Positions 54,001 to 64,000 of a stretch of DNA of 64,000 nucleotides are shown one piece after another (the first letter of the stretch is position 1; every line of letters starts with the position of its first letter). Origin of the DNA: Ascaphus truei. Taxonomy: Eukaryota; Chordata; Amphibia; Anura; Ascaphidae. The stretch is taken from contig CM071567.1 of assembly GCA_036426205.1 (NCBI GenBank), positions 290,719,141 to 290,783,140 on the forward strand. The letters run 5' to 3'. The translations under genes and the position numbers were made by a program. The notes below the pieces were generated by a model, which was not told the DNA's origin, ran no database searches, and saw nothing but the letters and a program-made list of their open reading frames with translations.

Positions 54001-54638
54001 TTCCACAGACATCCTCATATCACATAGCAGCCACAAGGAGTGCAGATAAAGACAACGTCATATCACATAGCAGCAACAAGGAGTGCAGAACCACCCAGGG
54101 AAAGAAACTCCCTCCCCTTTTATTATTGGTTAATTAGAACAAAACCAAATTAGGTAAACCACACAGGGGAGTTGTCTCCCAAAACTTACACAATTAGCAA
54201 ACATAATACACTTCACACAACATACAATTTTCTATAGTAAGCCCCAAAAAACAGTACCTTTTACAAACATCCCATGCATGTCTTTACTCTGCAAAATAAA
54301 TGACATTCAGTATCACTTACTTTAATTCCCCCCCCCTTCCATACCATGGTATAATCCACCCTGGATGGTATGCAGGAAGGAAACGTCATTTTCCTTTTTA
54401 ACAGAGACTGCCCATGGCTGTGTAACATCAAACTGTGTTTAACACCAACCAGACCTTTTTTGTACTGACTGACCTCAGGACACCACAGTTAAAGGTTAGT
54501 AAAGTTTCAGATAAAGAAACAAAAAAAGATCGCTGGGCTCAGCAAAAAAGGACAGAAACAGAAAGAAAGAAAAAAGTGGTACACTTATGCCAGAGAGCAA
54601 ACATGCATTTAACTTCCACAATAGTGAAAGCAACCCTG
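54001..54638. other. Insert or unaligned segment within PLE
   Basis: Separates two PLE coding pieces. It contains a short direct repeat (ACATAGCAGC then ACAAGGAGTGCAG at about 54023 and 54066), a CCCCCCCCC run and a small open frame (54435-54650) without domains. Probably an inserted element; ends not resolved. Confidence 0.45.
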
Positions 54639-55013
54639 TCACATAACTAACATCTTATTATCCTGCAAAGATTTGATGGCTAACCGTTCATCCTTATTTA
54701 AGTTATCATGATTCATATTGAAAAAAGAGAAACCCTGGGCTAACAGCCTGAGGTCCCTAATAAACAGACTTTCAAACATAGAGAGAAAATGACCTTTTGC
54801 AAAGGTGAGGTAAAAAATTGATTTCTTCTCCTTTAGCTTTGATCTCAGTGACCAAAGCCTGGAACTTGTGGTTCCTCTAGTGCACCCCCTGTTCCTCCCA
54901 GAGATCCTCCATGTCCCTAAGGGCACATGATCCCTAAATGAAACAAGGTTCTCCGGGAGGGAAGGATAAAGAGCACAAACACAGAACAGGATCAGGGGAA
55001 TCTTCAACATCAA
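54639..55013 (-). pseudogene. PLE N-terminal coding fragment
   Basis: 124-codon frame on the reverse strand ending FNMNHDNLNKDERLAIKSL then QDNKMLVM. This fits the PLE segment upstream of the ADKGG motif, where a (L/N)-TKEE-ALK-L-N pattern is usual. The orientation and order agree with the RT at 52085-54000, so it is likely the N-terminal part of the same element. Confidence 0.6.
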
Positions 55014-55112
55014 TATTTACTTCTTCATGGTTGTCTGCACTCATAGATCCCTCCACCTCTATTGGTAAACGATGAAAAAACTTTTTCAAGGAAAGTTCGG
55101 AGGCAGACAATT

Positions 55113-55560
55113 TAGGGCCTCATGTAGTAAGCGCCAATAAGGCTTTTTGCGCATTTTTCCGCAAAAAAGTCTTTCTTCCGATCAGTGCGCAGATAATGTG
55201 GGAAAAATCGCAATTTTGGTTCCCGATAAAAACTTATCGGCAGCCGGGTGCCGATAAGCCATTAATCGGCACTTTTTGAATCGCTGAATTCAAGTAGCCC
55301 CGATCAGCTTTTCGCTGCTGATCGGCACTCCAGAATTGAGAATTTTACGCCAATCCGTCCCGTCAACTAAAGTTGGCAAGTTGGTGGAGGAGAAGCATCG
55401 GCAAGGGGCGACACTTAGAAAAAATCAGGCCTTTTTCCTGGTTGGGATTGATGCCGGGGGTCTCCGGAGCTGATACCCATTAATGCCAGCACCGGAGCCC
55501 CCCGGCATGCATCCAGGTAGGAAAAATGCATTAAAAGCCCACCTGTCCTACCATGTGACA
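55113..55560 (+). repeat. Harbinger-like terminal sequence, single end
   Basis: TTAGGGCCTCATGTAGTAAG at 55111 resembles the terminus of the MITE at 37203 (GGGCCTCATGCA after TTA). CCGATAAAAACTTATCGG and GCCGATAAGCCATTAATCGGC give internal hairpins. No matching right end was found, so the element is truncated or was read through by family-P copy C. Confidence 0.5.
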
Positions 55561-55890
55561 GGCTTTCAATGACGTCACATCCGTTCTCCCTCCCCCAAGC
55601 CTCTGTCACATGTCTACTGAGCCATCAGAGTAGGATGTTAGTTCCCACGCTCTATGGCTACCGTACCATGTGAGCCGGCCATCTTTTCTTTTCATGACGT
55701 CCTCTTAAAGGCAATTGAAGCACAGCCATCTCATTGGCTGGCGTCATTGCCTTTAAATGACGTCTTCAAAATTAATTCCCCCCCCCCAAATCACATGGTT
55801 TTCACGGCCCAATCAGGGCTGTGGGAACCATATGATGAAAATGTGACGTCATAGGCCTATAAAACCTATGTCGTCTCATTTTGAAGGCAG
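55561..55890 (+). promoter_or_regulatory. Family-P promoter-like repeat, copy C
   Basis: Clear homology to copy B (5590-5890). It has GCCATCTT, CATGACGTC (about 55696), CATTGGCTGG (CCAAT-box inverse), AATGACGTC and TGTGACGTCATAGG (CRE-like, about 55842), a TATA-like CCTATAAAA (55856-55864) and CGTCTCATTTTGA (55872-55884). Three CRE-like sites plus CCAAT and TATA make this the best-preserved copy. Confidence 0.62.
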
Positions 55891-56134
55891 ACGCCGAGGA
55901 GGAAGGACCTCCTACACGAAGAAAGAAGGCCAGGGTGTGGCCGAAAAAGACAAGAAACCCCGGAAGAGACCGAAGAAAGATACAAGAAAGAAGAATACAG
56001 ATGAAGATGATTACAAATAGAAGACCCCTGGATTGTTTTTTGTTTTTTATTTTATTGTTTATTATTTATGGTTTATTATTTTATGGGTTCCTGTGCGTGG
56101 ATTGGTTCGAGAGTAAGGCTGTTCAACGGATTCG
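55881..56134 (+). other. Family-P first-exon-like segment, copy C
   Basis: From ATG 55881 it reads a strongly basic stretch (RRKKARVWPKKTRN) followed by a hydrophobic segment (FLFFILLFIIYGLLFYG), ending at a donor-like site (GATTCG then GTGAGT, 56135). Copy B ends with the same GATTCG-like block before GT. Whether the peptide is real is unknown. A basic N-terminus next to a single membrane-like helix is notable but could be chance in TTT-rich DNA. Confidence 0.4.
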
Positions 56135-56923
56135 GTGAGTGGGTCAAGTAATGGTAAGTGAACAAAAGAATGCATTTTATTTAACTTGTTCAATTTTTTT
56201 TTGTTTTTTACATGTGTTTTTTTTTTTTTAGATCATTTTTGCCACTGTATGTATGTATGTATGTATGTTGATGTATGTTAGTATGTATGTATGTATGTAT
56301 GTATGTATGTATGTATGTATGTATGTCTAGATCGATATATACATACAGGGTAAAGAATTATTTGTTTTTTTAAAAGCTTGTTTTGCAGTTTTAAATTATT
56401 TTGGCTATGCTGCTATGCATAAATGTGTGTGTAATGTATTTTCGATTTAGATAGATTTAATTTTTGGTCTTGTATGGTGTACTTTAGGTCATGGTGAGGC
56501 TTGCTATATTTTGTCTGATGGTAACTTGTTCTGTTTAAACGATTGAAATAGTTAATGTGTTTAATTGTTATGGATGGAATTAAATTGTTTAGTGTTTGAT
56601 TAATGAATGCAATTGATTTATGTGACTTATTGGTTTAAATAGTATACTTGTTTGGATGTATTGGTATTTTGTTTGTAATATGTTATTGTTAACATTCATT
56701 GGCAAGTGTACATGGTGCATAGATTGTATGCATCATGTATACAATATAAATGCAATGTTTTGATTGGCTTTGAGGCTTTGATTTGGCTGATGAGATTGAT
56801 TTTTTTTAGGAAATATATATTATTGTACTGTGTCTGTATGGTTAAGGTGTATTTGTAGTAGAGCATGTTTTTGATAACCCTCTACATTTTTTTTTATTGT
56901 TTCATCATGTGTGTGTATATATC

Positions 56924-56955
<32 letters not shown>

Positions 56956-57000
56956 CTATCTATCTATCTATCTTCTATCTATCTATCTATCTATCTACTA

Positions 57001-57054
<54 letters not shown>

Positions 57055-57055
57055 C

Positions 57056-57107
<52 letters not shown>

Positions 57108-57217
57108 GATAGATAGATAGATATAGATATATATATATTTAATAAATATATACTATGATCTCTCTCTCTCTCTCTCGCTCTCTCTCTCTCTCTCCTCTCC
57201 TCTCTCTCTCCTCCTCT

Positions 57218-57251
<34 letters not shown>

Positions 57252-57600
57252 CTCTCCTATAATATATTATATACATATATATGTATATAATAGTTTTTGC
57301 ATGATGACCACTGTACAAATGAATGGTGAAGTGGGTATCGGGCCAGGTGGCTTACACCTTAATTACCTTTGCGGTTATTGTCCGATAAGTTATTAGGGTT
57401 AATTGTATCTGAATGTAATTGCACTGTCTTGGCTATGTATTGGCTGGGGGTGTTGAATTGTTAGTTTGTAATTGGCTGCATAACGAGAGGGAGGAAGGGT
57501 CGAGAAGGGGACTATGCGTGGAGGAGTGGGGAGAGGGGGGTGGTAAGGAACCGTTGATATTTGTGGATGGGGCAAAGGGGGGGAAAAGGTATGAGTGGGG
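56135..57600 (+). repeat. Intron-like tract with microsatellites
   Basis: (GTAT)n at about 56246-56325, (CTAT)n then (CTGT)n at about 56920-57120, and (CT)n at about 57150-57260. AT-rich sequence lies between. Open frames here are repetitive translations (YLSIYLS, CLSVCLS) and not genes. Confidence 0.9.
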
Positions 57601-57620
57601 GTGATCGCTATATGTGGCAG

Positions 57621-57661
57621 AGGACAGGACTTTTGCTGGCGACGGGGCTTCTATTGATGAG
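57621..57661 (+). other. Family-P internal exon-like segment
   Basis: Forty-one bases between an acceptor-like TATGTGGCAG and a donor-like GTCAGT. Only the splice-like borders support it, so it is weak. Confidence 0.3.
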
Positions 57662-57839
57662 GTCAGTAGAACTTTATTTATTTTTATGCGTATTATGTGT
57701 TTAATAATGGTCAAATAATCGATTATCCTATCTGGATAATAGTTTTTGGCACATTATTGTACTGTATGTGTTGGGGGGGAGGTGTGATTGATGCTTTAAT
57801 GTATATGTCAGGTTTATTTTTTTTACATACAGGGTTGGT

Positions 57840-58250
57840 TTTCCTTTTGTTCTCGAGAGACCTCTGGAGACCACCTGGGGTATCCTCGGGCTTCTCATGG
57901 GTATCAGGCTGGCGGGTCCACGGAGGACACCTGCGGGGAAGAACTGGTGGCCCCACATCTGTGGGGGCACCGCGGATCCGTAGGGACCACCTGTGTATCC
58001 CCAGAACACGAGGCCCTCAGACACCTGTGGGTCTGACCCGGGGCCTCCAGACATCCGCGGGCCTACCGTGGGGACCCCATTGTGGCCCACGGTGACCCGC
58101 GGAGACTACCTGGTGGGCCATGGCACCTGGCAGGACCCAGCAACAGGCCTCCAGACCCTGTGTGAAACATGATGCTGGTAACCTGTAGGTCTGTGAGGTG
58201 ACCCCTCAAGCCCACCACGGACTCACGTGGGCCTGGGGTATTAACCCTGT
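57840..58250 (+). repeat. GC-rich degenerate repeat
   Basis: A 350-base GC-rich block with recurring CC(T/A)GTGGG, GACC(A/C)..TG and CCACGGAGGAC-type words of about 25-30 bases. Open frames on both strands are low-complexity. Confidence 0.5.
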
Positions 58251-58499
58251 ATGTAAAATAATAAATCATGTATTTATGGGGGGGCACAGGGGGTGGGTTA
58301 TGTATTTAATAAATATAATGATGTTTATTGTGGGGCAATATGTATGGTTTTTATTGTGGGTACTGGGGGTGGGGGAGGGGGTATTGGCCCCATGGGTATG
58401 TGGTTAGGCCTCCCGGCTGTGTATTGGGTGGGGGTGGTTAGGCCTCATGTTGTTGGGGGGTAGTGAGGGAGGGTATGTAGGCCTCCCGAGTGGTGGGTG

Positions 58500-59065
58500 A
58501 GGGTGGGTTAACCCCTTAATGACTGTAGCAGTTAATAACCGCTATGGAGATTAAGGGGTTAGGGGACATTACATTGGCTGTTTTTATTCTTGTTTCTGTT
58601 TTGCAGCATCGGGGGGGGGGGGGCATGGACGGTGATGAAGATAAGGATGGCCTTCATCGTGGCAGCCAAACATGGGTGAGTGCAATATGTACTTTATGTA
58701 TTTTAAATGGGCATATTCACTATTATCCATATGTGGATAATAGTAATTTTGCCCATTACTGTATTGTATGTTTTAGGGGGGGTGTATTTATTGTTACGTA
58801 TTTGTGTTGTTGGATTTTTTTGGAGGGGCACAGAATTGGTACTGCAGTCCGGTGGGGAACACCCGAGGGCCCCCGCTGGCCTCTAGTATCATTGCTGAGC
58901 ATCCCAAAAATGTGATATATGTAATGGGGGTATAGGGGTTGTTGGGGGCACAGGGGTGTATGTTGTTTATTGCAATGTTTATTGGGGGCAATTGTCCCCA
59001 ATAAACATGCTATTATGCCTTAACCCCTTCATTGCCTTAGCGGATAGCCGCTATGGTAATGAAGC
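58500..59065 (+). repeat. Family-P 3' part with palindromes and exon-like segment
   Basis: The palindrome TTAACCCCTTAATGACTGTA with GGAGATTAAGGGGTTA (58506-58562), an acceptor-like TTTTGCAG (58599-58606), an exon-like segment 58607-58675 ending in GTGAGT, and two hairpins near the end (TTTATTGGGGGCAATTGTCC then CCAATAAACAT, 58976-59006; TTAGCGGATAGCCGCTA, 59036-59052). This 3' part matches 13559-14235 in reverse. Confidence 0.65.
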
Positions 59066-60136
59066 TGCATCCAGTTTCTCATGCTGCTTTGCGGGGACAT
59101 ACTGGGTCATCAGACGTTCCTGCAGCACTTTAATTTCTTTAACAGCCTGCAGATTGTCATCCTGCAGAGTTCGCTGCTTCTCCTCTGCCTTCTCGAGGTG
59201 CGTACGCAGACCTTGCAGTTGGTTCTGCAGTCGGTGCTCTGCTTCAAACTTCTCACTTTCCAAAAGTCTATTTATTTCCTTAAGCTCATGCAGCTTTTCA
59301 TTTTTTTCCTTGACGTCGTTTGTCAAATTAAAATTTTCTTCTTTTAGTTTTACGTTTTTTCTTTGTAATCTTAAATGTTCTCCTTTTTCAGTCTCTGTAC
59401 TATTCAGGGCCTTTTTGCAGTACTCCTTCCATTTATGCACATCTGCTTTGAGACTGACAGTCTCCTGGTGTGAGACATCCTTCTCTAAGTTGAGGGTCTG
59501 AAGCTCCTTCTGGGAGACTTGGAGATTTGTATTAAGATTGGCAATCGTTTCTTTAGAAATGTCCAGCTCCTCAGTGAGACTGTGAAGCTCCTTTCTGGAA
59601 ACTTCCAGGTCTGTGCGGCAGCTGTTGGTCTCATGATGTGAGGCATCCAGTTCTCTGCGGAGTGTCTGAACCTCTTTCTGAGATACGTCCACCTCTATCC
59701 GGACACTATTGACCTCCTGTTGTGAGGCATTCAGCTCTATGCGAAGAGTGTGAACCTCTTGCTGGAAGACTGTCATCTGCTTCAGTGCCTCCTCATACTT
59801 CCGCTTTAGCATAGCCACCATTTTATCAGATTGGCTCTGCTTTTCATCCATGGCGGAAATAGTAGCATTTGCAGTATCTAGCTCAGTCTTGAGATCGTCC
59901 AATTCTGTCCCAGATTCAGAGTACATTGCGAGCACCGTCATCTGTAACTCAGCATTATCTGCTCTCTCAAGTTTCAATTGTTCTCGAAGTAGATCACAGT
60001 CACGCCTGGCAATTTTAAGGGCGTTTTCAGGGCTGGTCAAGGGATCATCACTCACTGGTTCCGGCTCCGCTTCCCTGGGATGACTGGTTGAGGGTTCCTC
60101 ACTGTTGGCACCGGACAGACACTTCTTTGGGTACAC
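59051..60136 (-). pseudogene. Coiled-coil Gag-like protein, C-terminal part
   Basis: 361 codons on the reverse strand, almost entirely coiled coil. The centre holds about eight consecutive 14-residue units (QQEVHTLRIELNAS, QQEVNSVRIEVDVS, QKEVQTLRRELDAS and so on), two heptads each, with leucine/valine at the core positions. The sequence before them is acidic (PREAEPEPVSDDP). The frame reaches 59051, inside the 3' end of the family-P block. Coiled coils occur in some Gag proteins, but no capsid or zinc knuckle is seen. A captured cellular coiled-coil gene is the alternative. Confidence 0.6.
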
Positions 60137-60795
60137 GATTTCTGCCTTGGGCCCTCTGGATATTCGGTTATCCGCGGGACGAATTTTCCATCTTCTCTAG
60201 GCTGCAGGGCAACTCGGTCCCCCTTTTCCTCCACAGGATCTGCGGACGTGTCTGTTCTTTCCACGGTAAATGAAGAACCACTTTTCTTTTTCTTTTTCCG
60301 CCTTTTTGTTTTGGATGACTCCGTCCCATGAGGAATACTGGGGTCTCCTTTATTTGAAATTTTAGCAGCATCAGTGGATACACCCGGCTTTTCTTGCAAC
60401 TTTAATAGCTGACGGAAATATTCGGTGATCCACTGCTCCCACTCTGTCTCCTGCTGATCATATTCGTCATCAAAGGGAGCGGTCTTTTCTGTTCGTGCCG
60501 AGTTCAGGCACCCCCACCATTCTTGGGGTGTTTTATTGGTGTGACTCGGTTCGGGTTCCCTGTAAGAGATGTCTTCCTCTTTTTTGGACTGGAAGGGCCA
60601 CTCTTCCGTGGGGTAGGGTTCATTACAGGAACGCTGCATCTTGTCCTCCATTTTTAGGCTATCAGGTGTAATTTTCTTCCTGACCTCAGGAGGCGCTATT
60701 GCAGCTGTTGCCACTGTATTTGCTAGAACCCCCAATTGTGGTAGTCCTACAGGTGGGCATATTTTGCTTGTAGAGGTCGTAGCTCTCACAGGCAT
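60052..60795 (-). pseudogene. Gag-like protein, N-terminal part
   Basis: 247 codons on the reverse strand, about 1 kb inside the 5' LTR copy 4b. It is hydrophilic, with WEQWITEYFRQLLKLQ (helical) and a KTKRRKKKKKSG basic run resembling a nuclear localisation or nucleic-acid-binding signal. The last ~28 codons overlap the next frame (59051-60136) out of phase; the reading most likely continued into it before a one-base indel near 60150. The joint protein would be roughly 580 residues. Confidence 0.55.
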
Positions 60796-61793
60796 CTCTA
60801 TAGACTTTTCTTTCTTGGGTAATTTTTTTTACAATATCAGCAGTACTGTGCATGCATTTTCTCTTATCAGGTATACAAGATATGCAGTTGCTAGGTAAAA
60901 ACGTCTATTTGCTTTACACCATTTACTTGCTAGGTTTAATCTCTCATTAGTTATTCTGAATGTGTGGTTGCTAGGTAAAAACTTCTGTTTGCTTTACACC
61001 ATTTACTTGCTAGGGCAATCCCTCTGCTTCAGCAACAGAATTTGGTTTTCTGCTTGAGTTCAGTAATTTTCAGTCTCATCTTTGGGTATTATGGCATTCA
61101 CACTTCACACTTTGGGTGTCTGTTTTTCTCCCAAGATATAAATAGGCAGACTTTTTTACTTGCAGAAAAAAAAACATTCTTTGCAGTGGACTATTTCTTT
61201 CATTACTGGCAGGGTGACTCAACACTCAGCAATTGGCTTTGAAATACCTTTTAAACAGTTCAGCAATCCCTATTCCCCCTCTAGGGCAATTTTACGCTCA
61301 GCATTTGTTTGCTAAAAATTCCCCTGCTTCAGCACAATCTTGTATCAATTTTCACACTTTTCTGCATATACTCCATTCACAGCTGGTAGCCCTATGCGGT
61401 GTGGCAACCTTTATTTGCAAAATCAGTACCGCTCGTGGGTCACCATCTGTATTCACTGCTTCAGCGAAACTTTTGAAAACAACAAACACCTATCCCTTTT
61501 TAAGGGCTGACTCACTTTTTGAACCCTGACTATGGCTGGAAGGCAAACCCCCTATTTCAATGACCATATTACACTTTGTGATAGGCAAATAAGGTTTAGC
61601 TGCTTCAGCAGTCTCTCTCCTCTTGGGATTGGGGTTTCAGTGCAGTGTTGTGTATCACTTTAATTCTAATCTCTGCTGCCTGAGAGTTTTTTTTTTTTTT
61701 TTTTAAGTTGCTCAGACTGTTTGTAGGCAAAAAGCATTAAAAATTTCACAGAAACAATCTCCGGCCCTTTCTAACTTCAAAGACGACCTCTCG
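60796..61793 (-). other. LTR-element leader region
   Basis: Non-coding sequence between the inferred primer site and the Gag-like frame. A direct repeat of GTTGCTAGGTAAAAAC and TTGCTTTACACCATTTACTT occurs at about 60884 and 60967 (plus strand), a period of ~83 bases. A T17 run lies near 61689-61704. Short open frames lack domains. Confidence 0.5.
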
Positions 61794-61810
61794 TCCCACT
61801 TCGGACACCA
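61794..61810 (-). other. Primer binding site-like sequence
   Basis: On the reverse strand TGGTGTCCGAAGTGGGA starts two bases after the LTR end. It differs at one position from the site of the Gmr1-like element (8554-8570), supporting LTR-element identity and a reverse orientation. Confidence 0.7.
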
Positions 61811-61812
61811 TA

Positions 61813-62399
61813 TGTAGATGGACGTTCACAGAGGTACACAATTGGAGACTTTATAAGGTGAAATTATGGGGGAAACAAAGCTTCTATTCACTTGGGAGTG
61901 GTTCTAGTGAAATACTATGCAATTCACAACTCCCTTAGTTAAGCATGTCTCCCAGCCCCAAACACATAGCATGAAATGAACAGATATAAAAAGTCTTGTA
62001 ATAAAAGTCTTATCTGTTCCTTGCTGTAGAGTAAGCTTCTCTGCTCTCCTGGAACCGCACCCATGTGTGCACAGAAAATGTCAGCATCCAGGTTTAGAAG
62101 TTTCCCCTGTGTCTTGGAAGCAGCTCTGCTGTGTCTTCTGGCAGAGCTCAAGACATGGCCAGCTCCAGAGATCTGTGTTCTCTTGGTCAGTCTCTCCTGG
62201 GAGACTCAAGAACCTCTGCTCTGTCTCCAAAGTTCAGCTCACACGTGAGCTAAGGGAGTCAATTCCTGTCTCAACAACAGGGCTTTTGTAAGCCAATCTA
62301 AATCAGGCAGGTGGGTGTTTATAATTAAGACTACCAGCAGTTACCACACACTGCCTAGATTAAGGCCATTACTTGCACGGGATAACTCCCCCTGTTACA
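61813..62399 (-). mobile_element. LTR copy 4b (5' LTR of reverse element)
   Basis: TGTAGATGGACG to CCCCTGTTACA, 587 bases. It matches 51448-52084 apart from a ~52-base deletion near 61868 and small indels. The primer-like site lies just to its left, so in reverse orientation this is the 5' LTR and the Gag-like frames follow it. No 3' coding part (protease, RT) is found before 59051. Confidence 0.78.
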
Positions 62400-64000
62400 C
62401 ACATATATATGTTGTGGTTATTTGGGGTTCAATAGGAGCTTTTTTAAGGTATCCAGTATGTTTTACTGTCATAAGTTCAGAAAATAGCTACTCATATTGT
62501 TCATATACTAATACTAATAACGCATATAAAAATATGTATCACATTAATGAAACCATTAATTTTATATGTTTTCTTTGGATTGTGGAAGAAGTTAGAGGGA
62601 CTCATGAACCTACACGTATTGCATTTGTTGCATCTGTACGAACCCTTCGTGACAAAGGTCTCTCCATTTCCAATTGGTGTTGAGAGAACAACTCGGGGAA
62701 ACATCTATGTGGCCAAGTATTTGCTCTACTATAAACAAATCTTGGACCCCCACGCTGACTTCACCCAAAGTGGGATCCATGAGCCCAATCCCCAATGTTT
62801 TTGCATAATTCTCCTCACTTGACCACTCGCTTTATTAAATTGTGAGATAATAGAGGGCTCTCTTTGTCTTCCCCATTTGCCCCATTATCTTTGTCCCCCT
62901 GGGATCTATAAAATCTTTTAATTTTGTTCTTACGTGCATTTTTGTTTGCATTACTCTCCATCCTGCATTCCAGACCCATTTTTTGGAAGAAGCGAATTCC
63001 TATCCACCATCTTTATTTCCCTCAAAAGTTGCCTTTAGGTTTCATTTTAATAACCTCTTTCACAAAGCAGGATGTCAGCTCCTCAGAACTGGGTGAGAAA
63101 ATCCTTAGTGGGTAGAGCAATTTCTCCTCAGCCTCAGGAACGGCCGTTGGGTATCCTGCTATGACCGACCTGGGATGGCAGCTGTCTGCTCTAAGAAAGT
63201 ATTTCTCGAGTTGATCGTTTTTAATACATCTGTCTGAATCTTAAGATCATTGTCTATATAACAGAAGGTCCAGAAAGTAATATGATGTGAAATTAAAACT
63301 AAACATGATTTTATATCAAAAGTGTTATCGTTAATATAATAAAAAAATGATATAAATGTGTCAGTTGTCACCGGCGCAAATACTTATAAATACCGTCTAT
63401 AAAACGTTTGTAAAAAAAGAATATTGTGCCAAAAATATTAGTGTGCTATAGATAAATTTACTTTCCCACCACCCCCATAAATAAATTGACATAGGATGTG
63501 GCAAAACTGTCCCCATTGCCAACCCCAAAGTTTTAAATAAATTTGTGCTCAAAAAGAAAAATTGGTGAGTGAGTAAAAAAGCAATTGAATCCATAATAAC
63601 GAGTGTTAAAGTATTGAGCTATCAGACCCTCTATGAAATGACGGACAGCGCAAATCCCAAGTCATGTCGAATGATAGAATACAGGATACCACATCCATGT
63701 TATCCATAAGCAAATCTGGTTCCAATTGGTCAATAAGTACCATGAGTCAAGAATAAAGGACGGGAGGGACCTCACAAAAGGTTTAGGTACACATTAACGT
63801 AACGGACAGCCATCTCCCAAAGATCCAATCTTGAGGACTATTGGCAGGCACGGAGGACGACCAATGTCTTTTGGATCTTTGGGAGATGGTTGCCAGATGG
63901 GGTGACAGGGGGAGGGTTAACTATGATGTCAATCTCGTCCTGGAGAGGACTTGAGTGACAGACCCCAGGTCTATAAGCTCCAACAGTTGTCTCATTAACC
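62400..64000 (-). pseudogene. PLE reverse transcriptase, copy 2 of duplicated block
   Basis: Nearly the same sequence as 52085-53720, continuing to the window edge. The same motifs (HPRSVIAG, ISFLDL-type, GSYRCNKCNTC) are split by many one- and two-base indels, so no long frame remains. The excess of indels over substitutions relative to copy 1 suggests either assembly or consensus error or a recent duplicate in decay. Confidence 0.82.

Noticed and set aside
56865..57120. Three overlapping frames reading YLSIYLS and CLSVCLS
   Set aside because: (CTAT)n and (CTGT)n microsatellites are open in several frames by chance.

Overview
This window looks like a block of interspersed repeats from a vertebrate nuclear genome, most likely an amphibian and probably a frog. 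I found no convincing single-copy host gene, rRNA, tRNA or CRISPR array. The organism call is an inference. It rests on the mix of families present: Gmr1-like and chromodomain Ty3/gypsy elements, L1, CR1 LINEs with an SGNH-esterase ORF1, Tc1/mariner, Penelope-like elements (PLEs) with a GIY-YIG nuclease, Harbinger-type MITEs, long AT/AG/CTAT microsatellites, and PLE-type hammerhead motifs ending in GAAACGCGTA. Nearly every coding region carries stops or frameshifts.

Layout. 1-8.3 kb: a promoter-like repeat (called family P here; copies near 240 and 5590), minisatellites, an inverted PLE-like repeat (4480-5370) and a CR1 3' fragment. 8.34-13.56 kb: a Gmr1-like LTR retrotransposon with a SCAN-like Gag and integrase placed before reverse transcriptase. 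13.56-15.1 kb: a reverse-strand piece of family P, then a PLE tail with a hammerhead motif. 15.12-33.08 kb: a nested stack. A Tc1-like transposon carries a TA-flanked MITE and a chromodomain gypsy (15756-31941, CTAAT duplication). The gypsy holds a CR1 (fused to it by a deletion), a GC-rich hairpin insert, a 7.6-kb L1 in the integrase gene (15-bp duplication) and a 534-bp PLE-like insert in its 3' LTR (16-bp duplication). 33.23-38.36 kb: a tandem array of ~410-bp monomers carrying a type I hammerhead ribozyme. It is interrupted by a LINE-type zinc-knuckle insertion, itself split by a PLE palindrome, and by a Harbinger-type MITE. 38.4-40.8 kb: a PLE with RT and GIY-YIG coding remnants and a hammerhead motif downstream. 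42.4-49.0 kb: a reverse-strand LTR element with ~1-kb LTRs, short unfamiliar ORFs and a 1.36-kb C-rich insert. 50-64 kb: PLE fragments, a long foldback, two copies of an LTR-plus-PLE block (51448-~54000 and 61813-64000), the third and longest family-P copy with microsatellites, and an LTR-element leader encoding a long coiled-coil Gag-like protein.

How the parts relate. The elements parasitise each other, and target-site duplications give a relative order of insertion. The most notable signal is ribozymal. One hammerhead (38196-38240) has every core residue, a perfect stem I and stem II and a minimal stem III. It sits in tandem units like those of animal retrozymes, directly beside a PLE that could have supplied the reverse transcriptase. 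A second, PLE-type hammerhead motif recurs at five further places. All calls come from reading the sequence; no database search was run.
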